This document shows, piece after piece, positions 11,436 to 21,741 of a stretch of DNA of 64,000 nucleotides. Location: the NCBI RefSeq assembly GCF_016808095.1, contig NC_068973.1, forward strand, positions 27,198,077-27,262,076, written 5' to 3'. A model generated the notes under the pieces. The model was given only the letters and a program-made list of their open reading frames with translations, was not told the DNA's origin and made no database searches. How positions within the stretch are numbered: position 1 is the stretch's first letter; every line of letters begins with the position of its first letter. The DNA comes from Vigna angularis (taxonomy: Eukaryota > Streptophyta > Magnoliopsida > Fabales > Fabaceae). The translations under genes were made by a program, and so were the position numbers.

Positions 11436-12762
11436 TAAAACTTATCAGCAAACAATAAATATCCACATAAAATATCATAATATTCATACACGTCTTATCA
11501 ATAATTGGATAATTAAATATCATATCTATTACATCCTAATATTCATTAAAAGTATCAATTTAATATCAGTTTGCTCCAGAATTTCCATTACTACGATTTT
11601 TTTTTTCGCAATCTGTATGTCATATAAAAAATGTTATTGGAAAATATAATGCTTTAAAAAAATCGTTAAATTTTAATCATTAATTATAAATAGCTTATTT
11701 AAGTAAACGTTGTGAATAAATATTTCATCTATACAAATTTTATTAATAAACGTGCTAGTATGAAAAAAAAAAATTATGACAAAACTAACAATGAAACTTA
11801 AAAAAAAAATTCAAAATTTAAAAACACAATTCAAAAAATGAGATTATTACCACCTGCAAGATTGAACCAACAAGTAAAACCAGTAATGAATTTGAAACAA
11901 CAATGAAAATCAAGAAATCACTGTTCGAAAACTGAAACCCGAAAATTCAAACAAAGGATAATGTTACACTTAAATCGGAAAACCAAATGAAAACGAAGAT
12001 ATGGTAAATCTCCCTCGCATAAACCTTCCAGCTTCAAGATAAACCTCCAAACACTCGTTTGCACCATGCCTTCAAGCTTAATTACACCTTGCAAATAAAC
12101 CTATCTCAACCAAATGTTATTTCAAATGAAAAAGGTACAAATGGAAAGATTTTGTCAACTAATTTTTGGGGTTAGATTGAAAAAACATATTTTTAATATC
12201 TAGTGTTTATGTAAAGTCTATAATTTTTATTATAGAAAAGCTGATAAGAGATAATAATTAAGAATAAACATTCTTTTTATGTATGTAGATTATTTTTTAA
12301 AACACAAATCTATCTAAATCTTTAATTTTTTTCTCTTTTAGTTCAAATCTCAATATTTTCATTTTATCTTATTTAATTTGCATGCTTTTACTTCGTACAC
12401 TCCTCTTACTTAATTTTTACACCAATTAATAAAAGGGTAAAAGATTATTTTGCCCCTAAGATAAAATACAAATAAAACAAAAGTTTCTCTTAACTCTTTC
12501 TCTTCCTAGAATTGAATCCATAATCATTCAATCCTAGATCATCCTTTTATCAACAAGTCAACCCATCACATTGGTAAGATCAAACACACAAAATTAACAA
12601 CATATCAAACATGTGTTGCACTTTATCAAAATAAATGAAAATAATTAACATAACAATTATGTTCTAAGAACTACTTAAACCTCGAACATCAATTATCAAA
12701 CGATAGTACTCAAGTCTCAAAACCACTTTATTTTCTAATTATTGTATATTTCTTGGGTCTTA
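11436..12762. other. AT-rich DNA; possible minus-strand LTR end at 12762
   Basis: No gene seen. The stretch ends with cttgggtcttaca at 12750-12762. Read on the minus strand this is TGTAAGACCCAAG, resembling the LTR starts at 6134 and 19508, so an old LTR fragment may end here. No matching left end was found. Confidence 0.35.
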
Positions 12763-13135
12763 CAAGGTTGAATCACCAAGTCGATCGGCCAAGCCGATTA
12801 GTTGAGATGATCTTTCAATATTGAAAAGTTGATAGAGAAATCGAGGTAGAGAGGTTGAGGTCGACTAGTTGAGCCAACCGACTAGGTCGACTGATTGAGG
12901 TGAGTTGTCATGACTAAAAAGTCAACAGAGAAATTAAGGTTGATAGGTGAGGCTGACTTAACCATCCAACTAGTTGAGCTGGGATTTTAAGACTGAAAAA
13001 TCTATAGAGAAATTGAGACCTAAAGGATGAGGCTGACTGGTAGAGGCTGAGTAGTCGAGGCCGAGGAATAGGGGTTAATTGATCGAGCTAAGATTTCAAG
13101 ACTAATAAGTTGATGGAGAAATTGAGGTCGATAGG

Positions 13136-14335
13136 TGATAAGTGCAAAAAAGTAGTAAATTTTCATATGGAATTTTGGCACTTCTGTTTTGAATTGGGTA
13201 CATTTGTATCAATTTTCCCTAATCTAAGAAAGATGAAAAGTAATCACATGTTTCTGAGTTGTTGATTAAAAGGAAATCATTTGATCCCTATTTTGTATAT
13301 ATTTCAGGTAAATTAAGAGAGAAGAGTAAATCCTGCAACATTTCGCCCAAGCTAGAATGATCTCGCTTAAGCTAGATTCATCCAGGAAGCCATTGATTTT
13401 AAAGTCATTTTCGCTTAAGCGAGAATAATTTAGCTTAAGCGAGAATGACTATCTTCTCCAAGAAGTTTCTTCTCGCTTAAGCGAGAATAATTTAGCTTAA
13501 GCGAGAATTCGGGCAGTATTTATACTCATGAGTTAGAAAGAAAAAAAGGACGGAGAGCTACGGAGAAAGAAGTACCGAAAGAGTTTTTCTTCCACTTTAG
13601 TTGTAGGATCTTCTTCTTCATCTCTTAGAATGCTAATGGCTACTATGAGTGGCTGATCTCTTCTCTTGGGATTGAATGTAATCGATTCGAACTCGGATGT
13701 AATCTGGTGATATTTATGTATAGCATTTCTGTTTTTATTCAACACTGGTATTTTTGTTCCGCTCTTAATGCTTGATTCTGCCTGATCAATAGTTTCATGA
13801 ATGTGGATTTTAGACTTGACTGGAAAGTATTTCTAAAACCCTGATCTGAGCAAGAATACTTGATACTCTATGATGCTAGGGATAGATTTCAGTTTATCAA
13901 TTGCTTATAACACTTGAATATAATGTTGGACAGTTTGTTGGATATGTGAGGAATCAATATTCAAGGAACTGATCTTATGAATTTTATATGCGAGGAATCG
14001 ATATAAATGACTTTTGTGTGTTGCATCAATGTTGGTAATTTCAGTTGCTATATGTTTGTATTCATCCAGATTGCAGACGAGTGAGATAGATGAATTCAAT
14101 CCCAACTTCTCATATTAATCTTCGTTAAGTTATTTGTTGTTATTATTTTACTTTCACGCAACGTAGTTTTATTTATCAACATCAATCATGAATCAAATTG
14201 AGCATCCTTGTATATATACTGTTTGAGATAAAAATTTATCTGTTTAATCGAAACTGTTCCTCGTGGATTCGACACTCTTACTAAAAAATCATTATACTAC
14301 AGTTGACTATTGGTACGCTTGCCAAAAGTTTAACA
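13136..14335 (+). mobile_element. Solo LTR 1 (1200 bp) with TSD ATAGG
   Basis: It starts TGATAAGTGC and ends AAGTTTAACA (TG...CA). It is flanked by a perfect 5-bp duplication ATAGG (13131-13135 and 14336-14340) within the tandem array. Inside are palindromic cgcttaagcg repeats (13343-13509) and, near the end, ctcgtggattcgacac and ggtacgcttgcc, phrases I associate with legume Athila/Tat-type gypsy LTRs. No internal region or second LTR is present, so it is a solo LTR from LTR-LTR recombination. Orientation is inferred from these phrases. Confidence 0.88.
13343..13509. repeat. Palindromic cgcttaagcg repeats inside solo LTR 1
   Basis: About seven copies of a tcgcttaagcgagaa-like word occur in 167 bp. 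The best is the perfect 18-bp palindrome ttctcgcttaagcgagaa at 13470-13487. They alternate with aataatttagcttaagcgagaat. Role unknown; they lie upstream of the presumed LTR transcription start. Confidence 0.85.
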
Positions 14336-14524
14336 ATAGGTAAGGCAATTTTGTCGAGTTGATTGATTGTGCTGAGATGTCAAGACTAAAAAGTCGATAG
14401 AGAAATTGAGGCCGAGAGGAAGGGGCTGATTGATCGAGGTTGTAAGGTTAATACCGTGAAGTTAAGGTCAAGAAAGTGCGAGATGTCAAGAGTGAAAATT
14501 CGACAAAGGAATTAAGGTCGATGA

Positions 14525-15959
14525 TGAGTGCATATATATTTATACCAACATTTATGGTTTAAATTATAAATTTTGATGAAATTCTTGTGATTAAATGGTT
14601 TATTTGAATAGGATTTGTGTGAAGTGAACTTATTAAGTTTGGGAATTAAAAGGGCTTAAAAAGTGAATTTTAGTTACATAATTTATTTTTGGATAGGGGA
14701 CTTCCACTTGGCAGTGCCCCCATTGTATAGTCCTCATTAGGTCAAAAAGCTCAAAGTTGGTCAAACAAGGAGTTAAAATGCAAAGATTAACATCTTTTGG
14801 GTCTTTCTACAATTTTTTAGGAATAGGAATGACTAAATTGGAATTTTGGGAAAAGTTTTGTTGTTAAAAATTTATTAGATGTTCTATAAGATAATTAGTC
14901 TGAAAATATCAACAGAAAATAATTTCCAAATATTTTTAAAACTGACAAAATTTGTTAAATATTTGAGAGATATTACCTTATCATATAAGAGATTTTGTCA
15001 ACAGAAAAATCAGAATCCAAGCCCAATCAAGTTCTATATAAAGAGACCAAGGGGAAGCAGAAGAGAAACTCAACACTCTACATTTAGCAACTCCACCACT
15101 CCTCTCACTTTTATTTTTATCATGTCTTCCACTCCATTTATGGAGGGCTAAACTTCTAGGGCTATTTCACTGTAATTTCATTATGTATTCTGAGGTTAAG
15201 TTGAATTAATGTTTTGATTTCTTTTGATTATTGAATTGGGTTATCTTTCTTCTATGTCGTTTATCTCTCAATCACGTCAAAAGTATTTGTTTTTACATCA
15301 TAAGGTGTTTGAATCTACATGCATATTGATCATATAAGTTCAAGGGTTTCTAGGTTTGATTGAGAATGTACTTTGATTGAATTTAGGAGCTTTCATATTA
15401 TTGAATGAGTTTTTGCTACCAATTGAAAATGTACTTTGATTAGTGGTAAGAACTTTAACAACAATTAATTGAGAATTTACTTTGATTAATTAACTTTTAA
15501 TTTGGTAAGAGATTAAAAAATAGACATGATTAAATACAATAAGATTTAATTGACAATGTATTTTCGTTGAATTTATTGTGAATAATCTAGAACGGTCTTG
15601 CTTTTGATTGAGAATCTACTTTGGTTAATTGTAAGATCGCCCTCAAATTAATTAGAATGTACTTTAATTAATTTGAAACTCAAACAATAATCAATTGAAT
15701 AATAATTTGTGGATAATCGATGATGAATCTATCTTGAAAAAGTAGTGGAATTAGCCTATTTTATTATAATTGTTTTAAAGTCTATTATTTGTTCTTTAAT
15801 TAAACTCACAACATTCTTCAATATTAATTTCATTATGATAGATTTTTACTTTTATTTTAAGCATTGATTGCATTTTATTAACCTTTCAGAGTCTTCATAA
15901 GAGTCAAGTATTTGAAAATAAATTTCATATTGTGTTAATGATAGTGTATTAGTCAACAA
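14525..15959 (+). mobile_element. Solo LTR 2 (1435 bp) with TSD GATGA
   Basis: It starts TGAGTGCATATA and is flanked by GATGA on both sides (14520-14524 and 15960-15964) inside the same array. The right end reads GTCAACAA rather than a canonical ...CA, a one-base departure. A TATA box (tatataaa, 15035-15042) is followed by a pyrimidine-rich leader and atggagggctaaac at 15140, giving forward orientation. The downstream U5-like part repeats a phrase of the type ttgattgagaatgtactttgatt at least six times between 15350 and 15680. No coding region. Confidence 0.8.
15350..15680 (+). repeat. Short dispersed repeat inside solo LTR 2
   Basis: The phrase (tt)gagaatgtactttgattaa recurs with variation near 15360, 15425, 15470, 15545, 15610 and 15655. 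Spacing is about 45-70 bp. No coding role is seen. Confidence 0.65.
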
Positions 15960-16099
15960 GATGAGACTGACATGTTGAGGCAGACCGATGAAGATTGAAA
16001 GGTAAGAATGAGAAGTCAAAACTGTGAAGTTGAGGTCAACTGGCTGAGCCGAAATGTCAATACAAAAAATTTGACAAACAAATCGAGGCTGAGAGGTTG

Positions 16100-16979
16100 T
16101 GATGACTTGGGCCCAAGCCCAATTATCTTTGTGTAGTATTTCTTTTACTTTTATTAAAGCATGTGTAAAAGGTGTTAGGCATGTGGTAGATAGGAGGGAC
16201 TTTTTGTCCTATATATAGACATGCCACCACCTTTTGTAAAGAACTTTTGAGCATAATGAATTGTTATTATGTTGAGTGCACTCCAGAGCAATTCTACCTT
16301 GAAAGTCAGGGCTAGAGAATCTCAAAGGATTTCTTCTAGCCACCTTCCATCTCACAACATCCATTCTCTCATTTCCTATCTTAAGTTTCTCACTCCTCCG
16401 TATAATCACCTTTCCTCCATCCAGCGGATGCGCTTGGCACGTGTCAGTTCTCCTCGTAGACACATCCCTTATCGCTATGTCATCAGCCTTATCAGCCATG
16501 TTTCATTCTCGCATCTTAGAGCAACACGTCTTCATTTCGCGTCTTCATCTGTGTTCTCTCTCTCTCTCGAGAGTTCTTCAACCACGAACCACATCATCAC
16601 AAAACCTTCATTGTAAGCCAGTTCCACTAAACCTTGCCTCGGATCCTTTTTATCCTTGCTATTTCACACTTTCGCACCGATTGAACGCCCATACACTCAA
16701 CCTCAGCTCATTATCTAAGGTTTCTCCCAATTTCCACAGATTAAACATTCGCTTCCAACCTTTTCCACCGTTTAATCGAACCATTTCACTGATTAAACCA
16801 CCATACCCGATATTCAACCTCCACCGAACAAACCACAATCCTAGGGTTTTCCTAAGATTGTTCGTTGTTTCAGTCTTCGTCATCCTTCAACTCTATTTCC
16901 GCTGCGTCTCCAATTTCTTCCATGATTTGCTCTAGATTCTCCGACTCTTCTCCGATCTGCCATGACCAGGGGGTCATCA
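16100..16979 (+). mobile_element. Solo LTR 3 (880 bp) with TSD GGTTG
   Basis: The ends are inverted: TGATGACTTGG at 16100 and GGGGGTCATCA at 16979. A perfect 5-bp duplication GGTTG lies at 16095-16099 and 16980-16984. A TATA box (tatatata, 16210-16217) is followed by cttttgagcataatgaa, typical LTR promoter layout. The short frames inside (16209-16935, both strands) are shadows of non-coding LTR sequence. No internal region, so it is called a solo LTR; a small element of another class is less likely given TG...CA ends and a 5-bp duplication. Confidence 0.82.
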
Positions 16980-17150
16980 GGTTGAGGCCTACTAGCCAAG
17001 CTGACTGGCTGAGTGGTAGAGACCAAAGACCAGCTAAGCCGACTGGCCGAGTGATAGAAGCCAATCATTTGAGGTTGGTCATGCCAAGAGGGAGAGGGCT
17101 TAAAGTTTTATCTCTTATTTGTGCTTCCTCTTCATTTCTCACATCATAGT

Positions 17151-19508
17151 TGAAACATCCCAAAATATATCATTAAACTATATAATAGTCATCTCAGATT
17201 TAATATAATAGATCAGTTATGGACAGGAATATAAAGTGATATTTACAGTCATCCAAAAAGAACCATAAATTTAAACTTTATATACAATATAGTTGTGTCA
17301 AAACTATATACAGGAGTAGTAATATCAACCACCAAAAGAAGACAAATCTAAAACATATAACTACTAATCTATCTATGCATTAGGGGCATCTTCATCAAGA
17401 ACCTGCTCCACTTTCACCTCACATCACCATTTGCTCACACCCACCAGATGATCATCGCCCAGATTTAAGTACAAGCACATACAAACAATACACAAACACA
17501 AGGGTAAACTAGATACAAAACAAGTCATATAACATTTAGAATAAGGCGTAAAAGTATCATATATAACATACATCAACCCACACATCTTAATATACAAGGA
17601 CCTAAATTGACTATTCGGATTTAGAATGAATGTCGAGCTATGGTGGGTTGTGCACTTGTGGTGGCCTCTACTACTTTGCAAAGCCATTGCCAACGGGTTT
17701 CACCCTACCACACTCACAAGGTTAGTTTGTTCCACGCCTTGGATCATACTCGAAGCACCCAAGACTAAGATCTCCCGCTACTCTCACGACATGTGTCAAT
17801 CTTCTCTACTTGAGAATGAAAGACCATTAGAATGCCAAGGTAACCCCCAAGATCCTACATTCATACTAATGATACTTGAAATCAACACCAAGAAGTTTCT
17901 CCTTGGAACTCATTTCCACACCTTTGAAACAATTCATATCACTTCACATTCACATAGTATACCAATACATGAGACTACTGATAATAAATTAAAGAAATAA
18001 AAACACCCTTAAGAGTCATCTGAAAACACACAATAACACAATTTCTTCATGGCATCATGATACTCATATTTAGATAAAGAAGACAGCTTTGAAACCCTCA
18101 CTAACAACTTCGACAGGATCCCAAACCCCCCAAAACGACCTAAAAACGTTTAAAATGGACATCCAGAACCTTGAAAACTCTTCAAACTAGTGTAGTGGTG
18201 ATTTCCGGACAACAATAATCGATTATCATATTTGATAATTGATTATTACCGAGAGTTTTGAAGAAAATATGACCCTCTAACTAGAATAATCGATTATCAA
18301 GTGAGATAATCGATTATTCTTATCAGTTTTTTACATGATCAATTTAGAATCTGTAACACTAATATTGATCCAGAAACATGTTTATAGTACTATATTTCTC
18401 ATTTGGATAGGAATTAGATGTATCAAACCAATTCAATAACTCAAAAGTGTCTAAACTTAATTCTATCATGCTATTATCTACTATTATCTCTTCCACAATA
18501 GATTTCACTTATTTAAAGATCTAGACAAGTCATAATAGGTCTAATAATACACTCTAAACTTCCCAAAACCGTTCACAACCCTTTCCTAAAAAATCACACT
18601 ACTCAAAACCCCACTTTTACACTAAAAACACTACAAAACTTCCCCAATGAAGTACCCCTTTTGTTTCATATCAGATTTTAATCAAAGGACACCTCTAAGA
18701 AGTCTTAAATGATCATACAACAGTGTTAAACTAGTTACTTCCTCACTCCCAAACTTATCTCTCAAACTCACCCAACAAAACATCTATTTTTGACCTTAAA
18801 ATCCAAGTAATTGACTCTTCTTTACTCCAAACACTTTGAATTCAGTTTTAAATCATCATAAAACTTCACCACCATGCACAATTATAACAAGAGAGGCATT
18901 AGAAACACACCATCCCAAATATGCAATAGTCAGACCATCATTGATCATCATTTAAACACCATGAATATTAGTATAAGTCTACAATTTCACTCCATCAAAA
19001 TTATCATGCATGCAAGCACTGAATTTACGCAAAAAACATAATAGAAATACAAATACTAGCTTCCCTTACCTAATACTTTTCTCCTTCACGGCAACACCTA
19101 AGATCACGAGACGCTAGACATAAACCCCTTTGCGAAATCGTAACCCCGAAATCACGAGAAATTTGAAAGAGGAAAGGAACCCCAAATTCGAACCCTAAAA
19201 CGATCGTGAAGAACGTTGTGTCAGAGTCACCAAAAACTCACCGTGAAGAAGTCGCAACTCCGTTGTCATGAAAAGAATGTTGTCGCTGCACCCACGAATG
19301 GAAACGTCTTTCCACGGGGAGGAATGGGTTTCCTACTGTTGCTCTATTTCTCTCACACTAGGGTTTTGCAAAGAAAAAAAAAGAAGGAAAAAGGGAGAGT
19401 GGTGAGGGAAAAAGAAGAGAAAGAAGGGAAAGTGAAAGAAGAATATAAGAGAGGAGAAAATAAGGATACGAAGAAAAGAGGTAAAGAAGAAGAAAAAGGG
19501 TTCTTACA
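17151..19508 (-). mobile_element. Solo LTR 4 (2358 bp), minus strand, with TSD ATAGT
   Basis: On the minus strand it starts TGTAAGAACCC at 19508 and ends GGGATGTTTCA at 17151. ATAGT flanks both sides (17146-17150 and 19509-19513). Ends and length match the LTR at 6134-8596. Part of it (17680-17920) also matches the fragment at 27120-27330. A pyrimidine-rich leader (minus strand, 19512 to 19340) and the phrase taggtaagggaagct near 19070 parallel those of the 6134 LTR. Palindromic taatcgatta words lie at 18215-18320. The reading frame at 17626-18000 (+) is antisense to the LTR and is not called. Confidence 0.87.
18210..18322. repeat. Palindromic gataatcgattatc repeats inside solo LTR 4
   Basis: Four copies of a taatcgatta-like palindrome occur in about 110 bp, including gataatcgattatt at 18304-18317. 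Another LTR family here (solo LTR 1) also carries a cluster of unrelated palindromes. Confidence 0.8.
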
Positions 19509-19765
19509 ATAGTTATGTGATCCATATGTTGGTTGCTAACTTCTTTCACTATTGTCTTGCTCGTCTTGTTCCTTGTGGTTACCATGTGAGTAAAAGAAAT
19601 GCTCGCTCAACCTTAAAATGGGAGCCAAAATTTTTTTTCTAAGGTCTAGCGATCTCTCGGTTCTCAAAGGCTCACTGGACTTCTCTTGCTGCAACTGGTT
19701 CTCAAGTTTTATGTCTTGTCGATTGTCCACACCGCTCGGAGGGTTCTTGCAAAATGTTTTCTGAT

Positions 19766-20349
19766 TAGAGCTGTCAAAACGGATAATCCGACTCGATCCG
19801 GTCCGGCCCACCACAGGTTCGTCACTTGGTGAGCCAACCCAACCTGACTCACCTATTAGCGAGCTGAAAAAATTCGAACCTGCCTCGACCCACCATGGGT
19901 TGGTAGGTTAAACGAGTTGGCTCACTAACTCACTTAATTATAAGTTTTTTTTTAAATAAAAAAAATTATAATTTTTTTAATTCAAATCTAGATAAATTTC
20001 ACTATAAAATGATGTTAAACTCCAACGACAATTCAAAAATAAAATAAAAATATCATACAATCCAAGCGTAATCCAAAAACAAGCACAAAAGGCAAACAAA
20101 TAAGTTTTTAATATTGATGATTTTTTTATCACTTGTCCATTTATAATATTAGAGTCTTGAATAGATAAATCTATAATATTTTTCTCTCTTGAAACATCTT
20201 TTTCAATCCCCATCTACAATATAATAAAAAAATGCTAACTAATAATATTGAAAAAAAAATTAAATTATATTATGTGGGTTGGTGAGCCAGTTCTGCTCAC
20301 CATGGGTTCAACCCGGATGAGCCGGGTTCAACCCATTTTAAATACCCTA
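19766..20349. mobile_element. hAT-like MITE (584 bp)
   Basis: The left end is TAGAGCTGTCAAAACGG; the right end, read in reverse, is TAGGGTATTTAAAATGG. These are imperfect inverted repeats of the TAGGG-TGTCAAAA-GG form seen in plant hAT MITEs. The flanks tttctgat (19758-19765) and attctgac (20350-20357) agree at 6 of 8 bases, fitting an 8-bp duplication. The subterminal regions are G+C-rich (gggttcaacccg and related words) around an AT-rich centre. No transposase. Confidence 0.7.
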
Positions 20350-20396
20350 ATTCTGACGTTCAAATTAGATAGGATCTGAGTAAAGGAGTATTAAGT

Positions 20397-21741
20397 CACT
20401 AGTAAATATACAACTTTTTAACTCAGACATTATGCTTCGGTTTCAAAAAAACCAAAGCATACAAAAATGCGGTGGCAATTTCTTAATTATGACGACATTA
20501 TATGCCTCGGTTTAGTGCGAATCGATGCCTAAGGAGGTATACTGCCTCAATTCTCTGACAAACCGAGGCAAAAGACCCTACTAAATCAGACTTTTCACTT
20601 GACAGCTTTTTCGAAATAGGCCTAGTGCCTCAATTCTCTGACCTTCCGAGGCAAAAAACCCTGACAGCTTTTTCATAATAGCCTTATTGCCTTGATTATC
20701 TGACTAACCGAGGCAAAAAAACCTTAATAGCTTTTTTGAAATAGGCCTATTGCCTATGTTCTCTGACCAATGGAGGCAGTATGTCCTGCCAGAAACTGAT
20801 TCTAAACATTTCAAATCTATTTTGTCAACCTCTATTGCCTCGGTTTCATTTTAACTGATGTCATAGGCCCTTTATGCCTCAGTTTAAGCGCGAATCGATG
20901 CCTATAGTTAGTAGATATTTTTAAATTTTTCATTTACAACTTTATTTTGATTTTTTTCTGGAAGGTTTATGCATCAGTTGCTTTGATAATAGAGGTAATA
21001 GTCTCTTTGATAGTTAAATTCCAAAGGCGTAAAACAGTAAACACATTTTCACACTTTCTTCTTCTTCCGCTAGAGAATGCGAACTGTTGCTTCCCATCTC
21101 GCGCGAATAGTTTGTCGCTCCGTTGTCGCTGCCTCCACCACTAGTCGTCGCTGTTGCCTCCACCATTGGCCGTTGCCGCTGCCTCCACCACTGGTCGTCA
21201 TCTCCTCCGCTTCATCCTCATCGGTGTTGCCGCGTTCATCCTCCTAATCCTCTTCCTTGTCTTCCTCATATAGGTCATCCTCCGCCCCACTAAGCCCCGC
21301 TTCACCCTCCAAGACACCACCCTCTTTACCTTCAACCTCTCTTCCCCCATCCCCAACACCGTCTTTCTCACCAATGAGGTCACCCTATCCGCCACAACCC
21401 CAACTGAATCAGTGTCTACTAACACGCACTCCACCTCCATGCCTCCTACTGTAGCTATCAAATCTCCCTCCCCATCGCTGTCCTCGACACCTACCAGGGC
21501 CACCACAACTTCATCGTCTGGTCGCCCTTTTTCTGAATAGGCAAAAGTCTCAATTTCTAGAAAAGAAAAGGCATCTACCGCCTCGATTCGAATCCAACCG
21601 AGGTAAAAGCCCCGACATACTGCCTCGGTTCTGAATCGAGGCAAAAGAGCTCATTTTTGTCTCGCCTGTATATACCTCGGTTCATGAACCGCTGCATATA
21701 GATGAAAATAATCAGTGTCGTTTCCCTTTACTACACTAGTG
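20397..21741. mobile_element. Non-autonomous CACTA element carrying an NHL gene fragment
   Basis: The ends are CACTAGTAAAT at 20397 and CTACACTAGTG at 21741. At least eight subterminal motifs alternate tgcctcggtt/ctctgac with aaccgaggcaaaa (20500-20900 and 21570-21690). Flanking trinucleotides agt and aat agree at 2 of 3. No transposase is present. The middle (21196-21536) is a GC-rich, decayed host gene fragment. The subterminal motifs match those of 2288-3857, so the two are probably one family, only this copy carrying the gene fragment. Confidence 0.82.
21196..21536 (+). pseudogene. Captured NDR1/HIN1-like (LEA-2) gene fragment
   Basis: Translation gives RHLLRFILIGVAAF followed by a long Ile/Leu/Val/Phe membrane segment, a stop, then VILRPTKPRFTLQDTTLF and SSPIPNTVFLTNEVTLS. 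After a one-base frame shift come RHNPN, a stop, ISVY and, later, TYQGHHNFIVWSPFF. The order TM segment, LRPTKPxF, NPN and YQGHxxxxVWSPF is the signature of plant NDR1/HIN1-like (NHL, YLS9-type) proteins, small plasma-membrane proteins with an outward LEA-2 domain linked to defence and senescence. At least three in-frame stops and one frameshift make it non-functional. It lies within a CACTA element, implying capture. The long minus-strand frame at 21198-21644 is its antisense shadow. Confidence 0.78.

Larger units (their letters stand above)
12763..17120. repeat. Degenerate tandem repeat array, interrupted by three solo LTRs
   Basis: The array survives in four pieces: 12763-13135, 14336-14524, 15960-16099 and 16980-17120. 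Each is built from related phrases: (g)agaaattgaggtcgatagg, gaggctgactgg, gttgagctgagat and tcaagactaaaaagtcgatag. Recurrences of agagaaatt at about 12834, 12927, 13006 and 13115 give irregular spacing of 79-109 bp, so the unit is decayed. About 0.8 kb is array; the rest is inserted LTR DNA. No coding potential was seen. Confidence 0.75.

Noticed and set aside
13343..13509. CRISPR-like regularly spaced repeats
   Set aside because: The repeats are palindromic LTR motifs of irregular spacing with repeated spacers, in plant DNA.
16209..16935. Several overlapping frames on both strands
   Set aside because: They lie wholly within solo LTR 3, which has its own TSD and promoter; no domain is seen.
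21198..21644. A 148-codon minus-strand frame in the CACTA element
   Set aside because: Antisense shadow of the GC-rich NHL fragment; Arg/Val-rich translation without a domain.
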